The notes under the pieces: model-generated
The model's input: only the letters and a program-made list of their open reading frames with translations
Databases searched by the model: none
Told to the model about the DNA's origin: nothing
Made by a program: the position numbers and the translations under genes
Assembly: GCA_030686995.1 (NCBI GenBank)
Contig: CM060691.1
Span: 92,569,743 to 92,633,742 of the forward strand
Direction: 5' to 3'
Length of the DNA: 64,000 bases
From: Artemisia argyi
Taxonomy: Eukaryota; Streptophyta; Magnoliopsida; Asterales; Asteraceae
Part shown: positions 35,509 to 48,050 of the stretch, piece after piece
How the letters are laid out: each line of letters begins with the position of its first letter
Position numbering within the stretch: position 1 is the first letter of the stretch

Positions 35509-36502
35509 CTTCCTAGGTTCAGGATTGGTAAGACACAATCCAGCCTCCCATTTTTGAACAAAAAGAGGTTTTTGATCAACCAACCATGGACCATTTTCAA
35601 TCACAGCTTGCATCCCATCCTTGGACTTAAAATTAAAGAAATACAAACCTCCTTCATTCATCATAATGCTTTCTAATTGATAAGGTCTCCACATCCTTCT
35701 TAAATGTCCTAAAATCTCTCTATAACTCATCTTATAACCAACAAAATATCCCACTTAAGTTAGACCCCATTTCTTACTTCCATCCTCCATAACAGGATCT
35801 AAGTCAACAAACCTCAACCCTTTTACATTAACAGAAACAAGAATATATCTTATTTTGTTATCTCCATAACTAGAATAACCCTGCACCACCCTAGCAAACG
35901 ACATTGGTTTCTTAGGACTAGCTTTACCATTCATTTCAACATCCTCATTAATTAACTGCATCATTATTTTGAACATCACTGCTACTCATACCCTGAACCT
36001 TAGTACTATCCCAACTCAAATCATTAACATTCTTACCACTATTATTGTCACTCTCATTATTATTCTCTGCACTACTTCCACCACTTTCATTAGCATTATT
36101 ACTAAAACAAGGGTTATTACTAACATTAAAATTAGCATGAGTAGAATTACCTTCATTAACCACATTCATACTAGTAATACTAGAACCAATAGATGACCCT
36201 CCACCATTAACAACAGATGGTAAATCATTCTTAGCACCAGCATCAACTTTCCCACTTTGTTCCTCTTCATATGCAGTTTCCTTAACTTCCATGTCTTCAC
36301 CCTCTTCTTCTTCTTCAATAACTTCCCCACTCAAACTCATACCTAGCTTAACCTTATTATTAGACTTCTTAGCATCCTACTTAAAGATCCTATGAGACAA
36401 TTTAGATACAACATTACTGCTACCTTTTTTAGGACGAATAAAATCAGAAAGGGGTTTAGGGGGAATATAAGGATTGGGAGGTTTTGTATCTGGATCAGAC
36501 AT
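35509..36502 (-). pseudogene. LINE-2 ORF1, 5' part
   Basis: Starts MSDPDTKPPNPYIPPKPLSD at 36502, stops at codon 42 (TAG 36377-36379), resumes in frame, shifts frame near 35960, and has TAA at 35755-35757. The middle is Ser/Asn/Gly-rich, then KPMSFARVVQG and GYFVGYKMSYREILGHL with WxEGGLYFF-like residues begin the DUF4283 domain, which continues across the solo LTR at 32490. Confidence 0.75.
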
Positions 36503-37457
36503 GATTAATGATAAAAGTAGCAGTAAAAATGATAAAGCATCCTACATAATCAATGAATTGATTAGCAGGAAATGATATGGGGGAAATGAATGATGAAAAG
36601 TGATGGTAACGGATAAAATGGAAATATAACATGACTATTATTATAAGATCAAACCGGTGGTTTTTTAAGAAAATTATATCATCATGTGTATGATGAACAG
36701 TAGAACATCATACTAAATTTATATAAAATTTCAATGGATAGATTTAAAATAGATCAAAGATTACTTAAAATTCAAGGGTTTTTAGATAGAGGTTTTGTTT
36801 AGAGAGAAAGAACATCTGTTAATTATCCTAAATAGAGTTAGGGTTTGTTTAAGACCGATTGGTATGTAAAAATTGTTTGGGTGAGTTATGTAACTTTATA
36901 AACTTGAGGGATATTTTTGTAAGTTATTTTAGATCAGGTGTGAATTGAATAAAATGATAAATGAGGGTGTTAAGTGATTGTATATTGATTGGGCCTGGGG
37001 TAAAATACTGATTTCACATACATTACATCTTACACTTAACCTTGATATCTTTTGATTACCCATTTGACACCATATGTAATCCATCTTCATTTTCCTTTGA
37101 TTACTCCTAACTCTATTGTATTGCTTTGTCATTTGTTGATATCTGTTCACTCAGCTTTTTATGCTCAGCCGCATTTCTTTTCCTGCGGCAGGTTTAGTAG
37201 GAAGCTGGGTTATGGACGGAGGTTTTGCTTTTGGGCTTAGAAGACTTCACCCTGTTAGCTATTTGCTGGACTTAGAGATGATTAGAAGCATCTATGTTTG
37301 GCTTAGATTATTGTTACTCCTTTGTACCTTGTACTTTGATTAGTTTTATTTTGTTACCTTTGTAAGTTTTGTATTAGTATTGTATCTCTGTTTCGCTTGT
37401 GTTCTAATTTGACTCCATAATGTTACACTTTAATCCTTTTTGGGTTGGGGTGTTACA

Positions 37458-39954
37458 TAGGATGCGAGAGTCAATCAAGGAATGGACGGAAGCAATAGTG
37501 AACCCGTTGGTAATATCAAGCGACCACTGCCGAGAGTTGATATGATTTGATAGCACCACATCTCCGATAAGTTGTTTCAAATCAGATAATTGAGCCGCTT
37601 CTATACCACCTCTCGGAATCCTTCTTAGAACACAACTCCAGTCTTGAAGAGTATTATGATTTGCAATGTTGCATCCTCTATCGATATCAAGCATGTAGAT
37701 ACGAGGGAAAAGATTTTTTAAACGAAGACTACCACTCCAAATTTCGTCCCATAAACGAATAGAAACACCATTCCCAAGTTTCCGAATACACAAGGATAGA
37801 AGGTCAATTTCTTTATGTTTAAGAGATTTAACAGATGATAGAATACCGCACCAAGGGCTAAGACCAGAACGTTGCATTGAGTCATCAAAAATACCTCCAT
37901 ATTGCCCATAAATTTCCTTGATCACTTTAATCCATAGATCAGAAGAGTTATGAAGAAACCTCCAAATCCACTTGAATATCAGCCCAACATTTAGCGTGAG
38001 AATACTTCCAATGCCAAGACCTCCCAACTTCTTGCTAGCAAGACATTTCTTCCAACTAACCCACGACATCTTTTTCTCTCTAGCTCGCCACCTATGAAGA
38101 ATTGATTACGCATAGACTCCAGCTTATTGCAAATAGAAACCGGCGCCATGTATAGCGATAAGAAATATATAGGAAGACTCTCAAGAACAGATTTTATTAA
38201 AGAGAGTCGACCTTTAACAGAAAGAAGACGAGCTTTCCAAAGTGAAAGCTTGGAGGAAACTTTTTGTATGATGGGATCCCAATTAGAGCATCTAGCCATA
38301 TTACACCCAACAGGAATGCTGAGGTATTTGAACAGTAATTTGGCAGCTCCACATCCAATGACATTAGCCATAGCATGAGTATCTTCTTCAGACACACAAA
38401 CACATGATATATTGCTTTTATTGATGTTTATTTTTAATCCAGAAACTAGGTAAAAGCACCAAAGAATACATAGCAGATTATGAGCATTTGTAAGAGACCA
38501 TACACCAGTAAAAATGACGTCATCAGAGTAAATGAGGTGTGAGATACACAAATTATCGTTACCAATGGAGATACCCTTATAAATACCCAAGTCCACAGCT
38601 TTACAAATAAAGGCATGTAAACCTTTCATAGCCAAAATAAAGAGTAAAGGGGATAGGGGATCACCTTGTCTAAGACCTCTAAAAATCTCGAATTCATTCG
38701 TGGGAGACCCATTTATCAAAACAGAAGCACGGGCATTAAGAAGAAAACCTTTGATCCAAGAACGCCATATGAGACCGAACCCAAGATTTTACATAACCAA
38801 GTCCAGAAAATCTCATTTTAAGGAATCAAAGGCTTTTTCGAAATCCACTTTAAAAATCATAAGTTGTTTTATGCGTTTACGATACCATGCCATGACTTCA
38901 TTTAAAATGAGAGGACCAACGAGGATGTTTCTACCCTTAATAAAGGCAGATTGCTTCGATCTTATACAGCCACCAATCACCATGCTAAATCTATTGGCTA
39001 AGATTTTCCCAATAATTTTGTATTGACACCCTATTAGACTAATAGGGCGAAAATCTATAACAAGAGTAGCATTAGAAACTTTAGGAATCAAAGCTATAAA
39101 CGAAGAATTACATCCTTTTGGAAAATCCCATGTAGAGAAAAATTCATGCACGAAACGTATCACGTCAGTTTCTATAAGATCCCAAAAGGTAGTGAGAAAT
39201 TTGAAAGTAAACCCATCCGAGCCCGAGGCCCGGTCACTACCACAATCCCACACAACCCTCTTAATTTCATCTCTAGAAATTGTGCGTTCCATGAACTCAG
39301 ATTGATCATGAGAAAGGTGATTAAGCATTTCAGCGTCGAAGGAAGAAGAAAGCCCACTAGGAAGTTGAAATCGATTTCGGAAGTGTGCCATAAATTCATC
39401 TTTAATTTGGTCAGGGTCTTCAATCCATTCACCTTCCTTTTGAATGCCTTTGATAGCAAGTTGACGTTGTTTTTTCTTTAACAAAGCATGGAAGAATCTA
39501 GAGTTTTCATCCCCTTCCATAGCCCATTTAATCCTAGCTTTTTGAGCAACATCGCTAGCTTCACGTCGATCCAATTCCCCCAGAATTCTAATGGATTCTC
39601 GCCGATTGAAACGGTCCGTCTCATTAGCATGACCTAGATCTAACTTGGTATCGATGGAAGAGAGACGCGTTAAGTGTTCTTTCCTAAGATTGAGAGAATA
39701 TGATCTTTTAGAGGCAATCCAATCACATATAACACGTTTGAGGTTTTGAAGTTTCTTCTTGCGAGATCAAGCCGTTAGCTTCAACAATGCCATCAATATT
39801 CCAAGTATCAACAACCAAGCTCTGAAAACCCTCTAACTCCAGCCAAGAGTGAAAAAATGGAAAGGTGTGGGACCAAAATCACCCGCGTTTTCTTTAATGA
39901 GAATAGGACGATGATCCGGGTTTTCTTTTTCCAAAATAACACTGGATATATTAG
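37458..39954 (-). mobile_element. LINE-1, main 5'-truncated segment (endonuclease end, RT)
   Basis: Minus-strand LINE ORF2 from the end of the endonuclease (NPDHRPIL near 39915) through RT to the border of the zinc-binding domain. Visible RT motifs: DRASGSDGFTFKFL near 39220, FKVDFEKAFDSL near 38830, GLRQGDPLSPLLF near 38660, and YSDD near 38520 where relatives usually show ADD. Breaks: a one-base loss near 39850, TGA at 38813-38815 (tryptophan expected), TAA shortly after, and a frame change near 38030-38069. The 5' end at 39954 abuts tandem unit 2 with no clear TSD and loss of about 15 bases of target compared with unit 1. Confidence 0.85.
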
Positions 39955-40859
39955 GGAATTATACACGATAAAAAAAAATTTTGCTTTCATTTTTAGTTTT
40001 ATTAAATATTTTTATACGCTCTTTGATGCATTATAATGTGAATAAATTAAAACTGATATTTTTTTTCATTCAATTTTCAAAGTGTAGTATATCTTTCAAG
40101 CGTGTTTCTTTATTAAATTGTCGTTCGATGTCTGTTTTTGTTTGACATGTTGCCAGTTGGTCCGATGCCAAGTATTGTATCCTAGTTAAAATTTTAGAGA
40201 AGAATTGTATTTTAGTTGTTAAAAAATATTAACTTCTACCTCAACTATATTCATCTACATATCATTAAAGTAGTTATCCGATGTATATTTTTATTTTCTA
40301 TTTTAATGAGATACAATTCAAAACAACGTGCTAAATTTGAAATTATTTCTTTATTATATTGGAATATTATGCATTTTTATTTTGTTTCACCATAGTTGTT
40401 TACTTAGTCAGTAATAATTAATCAAAATAGTTACAAGCCACTGTTGCAAGGACAAAACTGTTTACTGATTAAACATTTTGCTCGGTTGTTGTTTGAATCA
40501 CAAAAAAGAACAAACTAACATGGATACGAACTAAGAGATAAAAGGTAAATAAGGAGGAATTAAACATATACTTTATAATATATATAACTTTTATAAGAAC
40601 AACAACGATGTATTATACGTTTATGACATTATGAGCACAACAACGTACTACAAAAGGGAGTAAACAAAATAATTAAACACAATTACTATATAGTAAATTA
40701 AACAACAATTGATATTACAAACAAATGAATACAACTTAAATTAGAATTTCATCAAACTAGATCATAAGATTCGGATTTGGTATTGGTGCAGTTTTATGGG
40801 ATACCAGTGCTAGTTAACTCATACCTAGCGATATGGTACCCATAAACAACATCCAGAGG

Positions 40860-40970
40860 CTATGCATCTTCACCTTCACAGGAACAACAACATATGAATC
40901 TAACCACAGCCTTCACGGCCCTTGAGAGCACGTCGCCACGAGCATGAATGTTTATGTTAGCTTCCGCCAT
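40860..40970 (-). CDS. Small cysteine-rich protein, copy 2 (36 aa)
   Basis: ATG at 40968-40970, TAG at 40860-40862. An in-frame ATG further upstream (41057) would give 65 residues, but that extension lies in the TATA/5' UTR region and is not open in the other copies, so I chose the shorter start. It differs from copy 1 only near the end (CEGEDA instead of CEGDDT). Conserved features are the NIHAR motif, the SRAVKAVVRF helix and the CCCSC cluster. TATATATA at about 41058-41066 lies about 90 bases upstream. Confidence 0.65.
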   Translation of the reverse strand: MAEANINIHARGDVLSRAVKAVVRFICCCSCEGEDA

Positions 40971-41057
40971 TTTTCTCTTTTTAACCGGTGTATGACAAAT
41001 ACTGATAGGATGTATGTTTTTGATGTATGTAGTTGTAGTCAGCTCTCTTCTTAGCAC

Positions 41058-41066
41058 ATATATATA
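41058..41066 (-). promoter_or_regulatory. TATA box of small-protein copy 2
   Basis: TATATATA, same relative position as in copy 1. Confidence 0.5.
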
Positions 41067-42025
41067 GAATTGCTGAGTTTCTCTTTGTTTGTAAGAACAT
41101 AGATCATGAAGAATTTACCCATACTTTTCCAACATTTTCTTGTTAAATTCTTTCAATTCTCTTTGAAATTTAAGAAGGTTAGTGTGGATTTTCCATCGTT
41201 GGTTGTGATAGAAGTTACTTCAGCACTTCATAATTATACTTTAAATAATGCATTACATATTGTAATACTGTGTTACTTGCACACTTTGCCACACTAGTTG
41301 CATCACAACCATAGATAGTATCTTTCATTCTTTAAAACAAATGAAGAACATCATAATTACCGGTTCATTTACTCCTGGTTATACTTTTCTCATGAGTCAT
41401 GTTTATACATACATGTCAAGGGAATTTCAGCTATGTTTGGTGAGAAATTCTTAGAGTAGTACTTTTCTGGAAATATATTTAAAGAAAGAAATATGTGCAA
41501 CATTAGTGGCTGCAATTTTTTTTTAAGACAACATTAGTGGCGGAAATTTCTTTAGCGGCTTGGTATATACTGTAATTAACCAAAAAGACACTTTCCTTTT
41601 AAGTCTTGTAGCTTATTTACCTAATATAATCTTTACCTCTCTGCATTTAAAAAGAAAATTGTCAAACTTTGATTTTGTCTTTTTAAAATAAAAAACTTAG
41701 TAAGTTTGTCTGACTAGAATACCACTATCTTCTTATTTATAAAAGGCAATACAATTTATAATTATTTAAATGCTTAATTATGATACGCAAACAAATTCAT
41801 GTTACTATACACTATTACCGTGCTAAATGGATAATGTCTATTTTAAGCATAGAGCACATAGATGAGTAAGACCAAAAAGCATAGGTTGGAAATGTTTTAG
41901 ATAACAAGCACAAAGTGGAAAAAACTATTTTTCCTACAGCTCAATCGGCTTTATCATTTATTGTCATTGTGCATCTTGATCTTAGTTTTTAACTATATAC
42001 AAAGAGAAAATGTTTTTTCTTTAAC

Positions 42026-42056
<31 letters not shown>

Positions 42057-42209
42057 GTGTTATGCACTAAACATCCTTCTAATGTTAATGTATTAATCTT
42101 AATAGTTTTAAATTTCAAATTTTTGTTTAATATCATACCAAAATAGTTGACTTATGTTTAAGAAAATGTTAGCTATTTTGCTTGCTTTATGATGCTGGAA
42201 TCCTAAATG

Positions 42210-42252
<43 letters not shown>

Positions 42253-43079
42253 CTTTCATTTTTAGTTTCACTAAATATTTTTATACGTTCTTTACTGTGT
42301 TTTCAAATTTTTGTTTAGTTGAATTGTCATATATTAAACGAAACACGTAGCCAAAATATTGCAATTATAATTATCTGCTACTATAAAATCTCATCACTAT
42401 GCACGAGTTTTGCCCTAATTTTAAATACAATGCACGCTATCAAATTTTAAAGAGGAGAAACAACGAATTAGTAGTTCGTATCTTCTTGTTTCTTCATTTC
42501 GGTTTCACATCATGTTGTGTTTAAAGGGATAAAAGAAAACTTTATGTTAGATTAAAAAATGGTTTGAGAGCACACTTTGGTCGAGAGTACCCTCAACAAA
42601 ACTAGATGAGATTTGAGGGCACTGGCCGCCGGCCACTATAATACACAATCATCTGCCCATCCTTTGTTTATGGAGCGGAATGTTTGGCTTAATTTACATC
42701 TGTCCTAAGGTATCGTTACTAATACATCCATAAGACAAGCTCGGAGACATTAAGTACAAACGCTACATGTATCATAAATCTTTACCGAATGCGACATTGG
42801 ATCGATATTTTTAAATGTGATAAAGTTCCGGTCTAGTATTAATCACAAGAGTAATGCTATTTAAGCTTACAATCCAAGCCTAAATACATACCTAATGCAT
42901 AATTTACTTGTACAATTGTGTTGTACATTTTCTCTCTTCAAATTTTCACCAATCACTTTTTCAAATTCACCAATCAAATCATTAGGCATACAAGTAGGGT
43001 TGCTAATTAGGCATAAGAATCATTTTTCTAATCACAAACACTAACAAAAAACCTAAAGCATTTAACTCATGGTGGAAGC

Positions 43080-43357
43080 CAGTGGCGGCGATTAGCATGT
43101 GCAAGTGGTTCAACCGCACCGGGCCCCCTTTATAAGGGGCTCCAAATTTAGTATACATCCATTAATATTAATAGTTTTATATATAAACGTTTTGAATTTT
43201 TAGTGTCTTTATTAAATATTATCAAAGTTGAACCGGGCCACATACAAAAAATAGAAGACAAACTTTGGGTCACATACAACAAGAGTGAAAGACTTGGATT
43301 ATGGGGGCCTCATTTGTGATTTTGCATCGGGCCTCTCAAATCAATGAGACGACCCTG
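43080..43357. mobile_element. hAT-type MITE (278 bp)
   Basis: Starts CAGTGGCGGCG and ends CGACCCTG (CAGGGTCG on the other strand), flanked by GTGGAAGC and ATGGAAGC, an 8-bp TSD with one mismatch. No coding capacity. Confidence 0.65.
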
Positions 43358-43607
43358 ATGGAAGCTTACTAAGAGCAAGAGGAGATTGTAGCCCCAAATC
43401 TAGGGCTACGCTTATTTTTTCTTTTTTCATAATATTGTAATTATAGATTCCTTTGGGCCCCTCCAATAACGATGCTCAAGCTCCGTCTTTAATTTAACAT
43501 AATTCATTGATTAATTTATTTCGTTAACGTATGTGATGACTCATCCAAAGTAGATTTATGTGCCTTCAATTTTATTTATTATTTATTATATATTTTTTTT
43601 ATGGATA

Positions 43608-43700
43608 TGCACTTTTGGTAATGTCGTTATATCCTTATTCGCATTTTGATTGTTTTGCACTTTAATTGCACTTTTGGCAATGTCGTTATATCCTTATGTA
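43608..43700 (+). repeat. Tandem duplication of about 59 bp
   Basis: GCACTTTTGG(T/C)AATGTCGTTATATCC occurs twice, near 43609 and 43668. Confidence 0.75.
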
Positions 43701-44075
43701 CTACATTAACGACAAAGTGTAAAGACCAAGCCATCCAAACCGTAAGAACAAAGACAAACAACGGAATCGTCGTACCAAGAACCATTATTACTTTGTCATT
43801 TCAATCTCAAAAAAAAACAAACATAGAAGAAAGCTAAGGGGATTAAAACATGATTCCCATGTAGAAATGAAAGAACGATAATTATACATATAAGACACTA
43901 GTCAACCAAATGAATTAACAGACTACTAATATAGTTAAATACAAATAAAAGGATAGATTCAGTACGTATACTAAAATCTCAAACGTAATATAACCTAGCA
44001 AGCACACAAAGATCCCCTTTTTAGTATAGGTGCACATCTTGCCATGCCCACCGATGCCAATAAACGGCGCAGGGG

Positions 44076-44186
44076 CTAGCCATCTTCGTCGTCACAAGAG
44101 CAGCAGAATAGGAATCTAGCTATTTTTGTCACTGCCCTCAACAGAATGCCATCACGAGCATGAATGTTTCCATTTATTTCAGCCAT
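44076..44186 (-). CDS. Small cysteine-rich protein, copy 3 (36 aa, diverged)
   Basis: ATG at 44184-44186, TAG at 44076-44078, again exactly 36 residues. It begins MAEINGNIHARDGILLRAV and ends with RFLFCCSCDDEDG. Compared with copies 1-2 many residues differ, but NIHAR, the RAV...RF helix, the CCSC cluster and the acidic end are kept, and the frame is open. That suggests selection on the protein. TATATATA at about 44279-44288 sits about 95 bases upstream, as in the other copies. Function unknown. Confidence 0.65.
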   Translation of the reverse strand: MAEINGNIHARDGILLRAVTKIARFLFCCSCDDEDG

Positions 44187-44278
44187 CTATTCCCTTTTTG
44201 AATATAATACTATACTAGATAAATGTGATATATTCGTAGATAGTAATGAGAGGTACGGTGCAGAGGCTCTTCTTAGAT

Positions 44279-44288
44279 GTATATATAC
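44279..44288 (-). promoter_or_regulatory. TATA box of small-protein copy 3
   Basis: GTATATATAC, same spacing to the ATG as in copies 1 and 2. Confidence 0.5.
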
Positions 44289-44739
44289 TTACGTAAATCC
44301 TGATCGAGGTTCTCTTTCGTCTACAATTTACCCATATTTTTCATACATTTTCTTGCTAATTTCTTTCTCTTTGTCATATATTATAGCAACTGGTGTGGCT
44401 TACCACATTGGTAGCAGGCTGGAATAGAAATTACGTCATGACTTCATTCAACTCTTTGTTATGCAATTAAAATATATATGGTGTTAGGCAACCATCTACA
44501 TCAAAACCATAGCAGATTCCGTCCATTCATTTTTCTTGAAATTTCTATAATTAGCAATGGTATGAAAACACAAAGATTATCAAATGACCGGTTCATTTTA
44601 TCTTTGCGTCTTCAAATCATGTTAACTAGATATCAAGGAATTTTCAGTTATGATGGTCAAGCTAGAATTTCTTTGTACTTTTCTGGAAATATATAACTTC
44701 CTCAAATAAATAAATAAAAGTTGACAACATCTACCTCAA

Positions 44740-44742
<3 letters not shown>

Positions 44743-44803
<61 letters not shown>
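44743..44803 (+). repeat. Poly-A tract (61 bp)
   Basis: The longest homopolymer in the window. No retroposed body is recognisable upstream beyond the end of tandem unit 3. Confidence 0.9.
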
Positions 44804-44807
<4 letters not shown>

Positions 44808-45058
44808 TATTATTCGTTAATTTTTCAAGAAAGCTCTCAAGTAGAAAACTTGTGTCTATACGTTTGACGTTTTTAACATAAACTTGGGTCGCTATAAGCT
44901 ATAAACCTTTTCACTTATACAGTTCGTCTCGTTATACGTTTTTACCACCATCTTTGTTCAAATTTCTATCTTTTTATGTATAGGTGAATCATCAAGAACA
45001 AATTTAGTGACAATCGGCAACACTGGCATTGTATGTCACTAGTAGAACTTATCTTTTA

Positions 45059-45390
45059 GAGCATGCGCATGCCTAACGTGGATCCCCACGTTAAGGCTTA
45101 TTAACTCACGTTATCTTTGCGTTATTGTTGTTTTGACTTGCGTTTGCTGGGCGTTAACGCGGGGCGTTACCCGGTTAACGCTGAGTTAAGGTGCCTGTTT
45201 GTAAAAAAAAGAAAAAAAAAATCACTTTTCCCCCCTAAATGAATGAGTGTTTTTGTAAATTATTGTTGAGTTAAGGCTGAGTTATTGTTGTGGGTGTTTT
45301 TTTCTGAGTTAAAGTTAAAGTGTAAAAGCTGATGTGGCGCTGACGTGACACTGCATTAAGTTTTAACACAGGTTACGCTTGGGCATGCTG
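45059..45390. mobile_element. Tourist-like (PIF/Harbinger) MITE (332 bp)
   Basis: The ends GAGCATGCGCATGCCTAACG and, on the other strand, CAGCATGCCCAAGCGTAACC match at about 18 of 23 positions, and TTA flanks both sides. No coding capacity. The family is called from the 3-bp TSD. Confidence 0.7.
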
Positions 45391-45986
45391 TTAGTGGCAA
45401 ATGTTAATTTTAGAGAAAAATCTGGTCAAGATTCTTCACCATGATCCAACTTATTAGAAAAAGGAAAGAAAGACTTTCTCAATTTATTCTTGCTATACTA
45501 TATAATAAGACTTATGCGAAATATTAGTTTCTTTACACATGTCCTCCTTTTATTACAAAAATAAATATGAGTTGGTGGTGCTAATATAAAGACTTGTTTT
45601 TTCTCTTTTTAATAAATGATTTTTTTTAAACTTGTGCCTCATACCAAAAAAATTCATAAGCTCACGAAAAAGACTCACATAAGGTACACTTTTATGTACT
45701 TTTATGAGGGTCACTGAGTCCTTTTTCGTGGATCCCTGAATTCTTTTAGTATGTTTAAGAGTTACTTTTAGGGCACAAATTAGAAAAGCACGAAAGATTA
45801 AAAAAAATCCCGAAAAACGAATATTATTTTCTATCTACCCGTCAAACAAAAAGTGGTTATCATATGCAGTCGATTTGGCAAAATAAGTCTATCAAAGTAC
45901 ACAAGTTTAGCAAAATATAAAATCGGTCTAACAAAAAGTACACCAACAAAAGAGATACTTCGTTATAAAAAAGATACACGTGAATA
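45391..45986. other. Intergenic, nothing recognised
   Basis: AT-rich sequence without a supported gene between the MITE and the Copia element. Confidence 0.5.
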
Positions 45987-46109
45987 TATTAGATAATCTT
46001 CAAATGTATTTATCTCTCCTTCACAATAGAAGATTAGTTTGTAATCAGTGAATATAAATACCCATGCCTCATACTCAATTAGAGGCGTGGTTAATATAAT
46101 ATCATTATA

Positions 46110-46122
46110 TGGTATCAGAGCC
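46110..46122 (+). promoter_or_regulatory. Primer-binding site (initiator tRNA-Met type) of the Copia element
   Basis: TGGTATCAGAGCC directly after the left LTR, the standard plant Copia primer site. Confidence 0.85.
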
Positions 46123-46608
46123 GACAACATTTGAAGCGTGTGGACGGGGAACAAGAGTCCATGTACGGTTTTGATTTAGAGCATCCATTTCATCATGCAT
46201 GGCTACTATCCAGTGAGGGTGTTTTGCTGCAGATTTATAGCCTTTTGGTGGAACATTGGAGAAGAAAGCGATATGCAGTCCATGTAAGCGAGTGATGCAA
46301 AATTCGGAAAGTGCTTCTTATTACTAACACCAGATTTAGAACAGGTTGTCATTGGATGGGCGGAGGAAGGCTCGGGAGGAGCATTATTATTGGAAATTGG
46401 TTCATGCGATGGGTTTAGATTATCAGATTGTGTATTATCATCATTAGAATGTGGAGGAGAGTCATGAGGTGGTGCGTTAGATGAAGGGGACTCAAATGGT
46501 GATACATCAGGAGCTAGATTCGGACACAACCCACACTGACCTTTGGGCAAAGAATGAGCTGTGTGCCGAGAAGGAGCCTTTGCCGGGTAAACTTGATGTG
46601 GCGCAATA
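46123..46608 (-). pseudogene. Copia integrase-RT linker and RT start, inverted
   Basis: On the minus strand: a Pro/Ser/Asn-rich linker (46250-46550), HPMTTCSKSG near 46350 (the conserved HxMxTRSKxG word of plant Copia), ASLAYMDCIS, then MHDEMDALNQNRTWTLVPRP near 46150-46180, and NVVGS directly at the primer site. A stop/frame change lies at 46206. Its frame continues upstream across the inserted elements at 46609-49695 and 49790-56517 into the integrase at 56523-56882. Confidence 0.85.
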
Positions 46609-47654
46609 TGTTAGCCTCGCTATTTTATAAAGATAACGTCACACAAGTGAAATGGACTAGATATGTAGTAATTTGTGTCCATAGGGACTACTTATGTACA
46701 TTAGGCAAACATGTAGTGTGATGAGCCTATAAATACCCCTCATGACTCTCCATGAGGGGTGTGGTTAAGTGTTAGGTTTGTATTGTATTTGTTTCATCTT
46801 AATAAAAGTATCTTTCCTTTCCACCCTCTCTCTACTTTCTCTCACTAGAAAGAAACATGGATATCATCTATTTTGATCAACCTCGACCTCCCAAACCACA
46901 TGAATCATACATATTATCGGTCTTACAATTGGCATCAGAGCCTCGTTGTGCTATCTAATGATTTTATGTGGTTCGTTTGTTTTATTGAAGCTGTTTTACC
47001 TCTTTTTCCGGATCTGGGAAAATTTTTTCCTCCTAACTTTTGGTAACAGTTTTAATAAGTCTTTTATATATCCAATGTAGTCAAACTTTTCAGATCTGGC
47101 AGATCTAGTATTACTTCTAGTCAAACCGGTCAAAAAGGTGTAATATTGGTCTCGTTTTTTTTTTCCTAGGTTTATCTGGAAAATCTTGAATATTATCGAG
47201 TTAGAGTTTGAAGATTATCGAGTTAGCATGCTACTTATCGAGTAAGAGTCACTTTTATCGAGTAAGCTCATTTTTTTGGCGAGTTAGCCATTTATCCTTA
47301 TCGTATATCGAGCAAGGACACTACTAGGGTACTTCTTAAACAAAACTATACTTGGTTCATTTCTTGTTATCGAGTAAGCATACCCTAAGTGAGAACACCT
47401 TATCGAGTTAAGAACTTACCCTTTTGACCTCAGATCTATTTCTTCATTGGTCAATAAAGGTGATAATAAAAAGAAAGAAGTAAGATGAAGAGCGAACGGA
47501 GACCACAAAACAAAATACCAAACGTGACCTTAGTTTTACACATCATCAGTTCGCAAGATTTAAAGGAAAAACAAATGAAATCGAAAGTGCATACAGATAG
47601 CTTTCATTTCACCATATCTACAACCCAACAACATCACTGTCAAATCCATCCCTA

Positions 47655-48050
47655 CCTAAACCCATCGACGAAAACAATCAACAACAAATCCATCATCACA
47701 GATACAAAATTAAAAATACAAAATATCTCAGATTTGTGCAACTTTGCCTTCAACCTTTTCAAGATTTTTTTGAGTTGTACAATAATCATCACAGAATCAT
47801 GTTGAAGCTTCGCTTCTAATTCATATCCGAAACAAATAAGAAAAGAAATCTAACAAGTTTGTTATTTTTCTTCTTCAGTTCGTTTAATCCAAACCACAAC
47901 AACACAAATTAACACCTACCTGAGACATCTGTGAGAGATCTTGAAGCCAATTTACATCATACGCTCGTGGTGCTTAGTCTTCACAGCAACAAGAGAACAA
48001 TTATAAGCAATTCACTTCTTGGATTTAGGTAAGGATATTTGTTGTTGATT
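47655..48050 (-). pseudogene. Captured gene fragment with an intron (coiled coil plus hydrophobic tail)
   Basis: On the minus strand the segment 47830 to about 47660 is open: ELEAKLQHDSVMIIVQLKKI, then KRLKAKLHK, then a hydrophobic end (MMDLLLIVFV) and a stop. Upstream is CLR followed by a donor-like GTAGGTG near 47930, then an AT-rich stretch, so an intron seems present; the preceding part (YNCSLVAVKTKHHERMM) has a stop. The coiled coil and hydrophobic end recall the C-termini of small plant GRF zinc-finger proteins, but that link is weak. Lying antisense to the element's transcript would explain why an intron survived. Confidence 0.35.

Larger units (their letters stand above)
26476..36832 (-). 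mobile_element. LINE-2, near full length (about 7.3 kb), split by a solo LTR
   Basis: A two-ORF plant LINE on the minus strand. The 3' end is a 10-bp poly-A tail (26477-26486 as T) with an AATAAA signal (TTTATT at 26499-26504) just before it. The 5' end is at about 36832. TAGAGTTAGGG (11 bp) flanks both sides (26465-26475 and 36833-36843), a clear LINE-type TSD. The 5' UTR is about 330 bp and the 3' UTR about 880 bp. A 3.0-kb solo LTR sits in ORF1. Both ORFs are broken. Confidence 0.85.
39955..42110. repeat. Tandem unit 2 (remainder) with the second 36-residue gene
   Basis: Starts GAATTATACACGATAAA exactly where unit 1 has the same words at about 20158, and runs to the next TTTCAAATTTTTG near 42110. 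Near-identical to unit 1 over most of its length with small indels. A poly-A run lies at about 42026-42055. Confidence 0.8.
42111..44700. repeat. Tandem unit 3, older and more diverged, with the third 36-residue gene
   Basis: The start (CAAATTTTTGTTTAATATCAT and TTGCTTTCATTTTTAGTTT after a poly-A run at 42212-42250) and the region 44070-44700 align with units 1 and 2 (for example ACCGGTTCATTT and CTGGAAATATAT). The middle is unrelated or too diverged and contains a hAT-type MITE. 42300-43070 shows nothing recognisable. Confidence 0.6.

Noticed and set aside
40971..41057. N-terminal extension of small-protein copy 2 to 65 residues
   Set aside because: The extra 29 residues lie between TATA box and conserved ATG and are not an open, conserved frame in copies 1 and 3.
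46110..46122. tRNA gene
   Set aside because: Only the 13-base primer-binding complement to tRNA-Met is present; no cloverleaf could be built here or elsewhere in the window.
47485..47805. 106-codon plus-strand open frame in the non-autonomous Copia-type element
   Set aside because: Low-complexity composition; the opposite strand shows a more protein-like coiled-coil exon.
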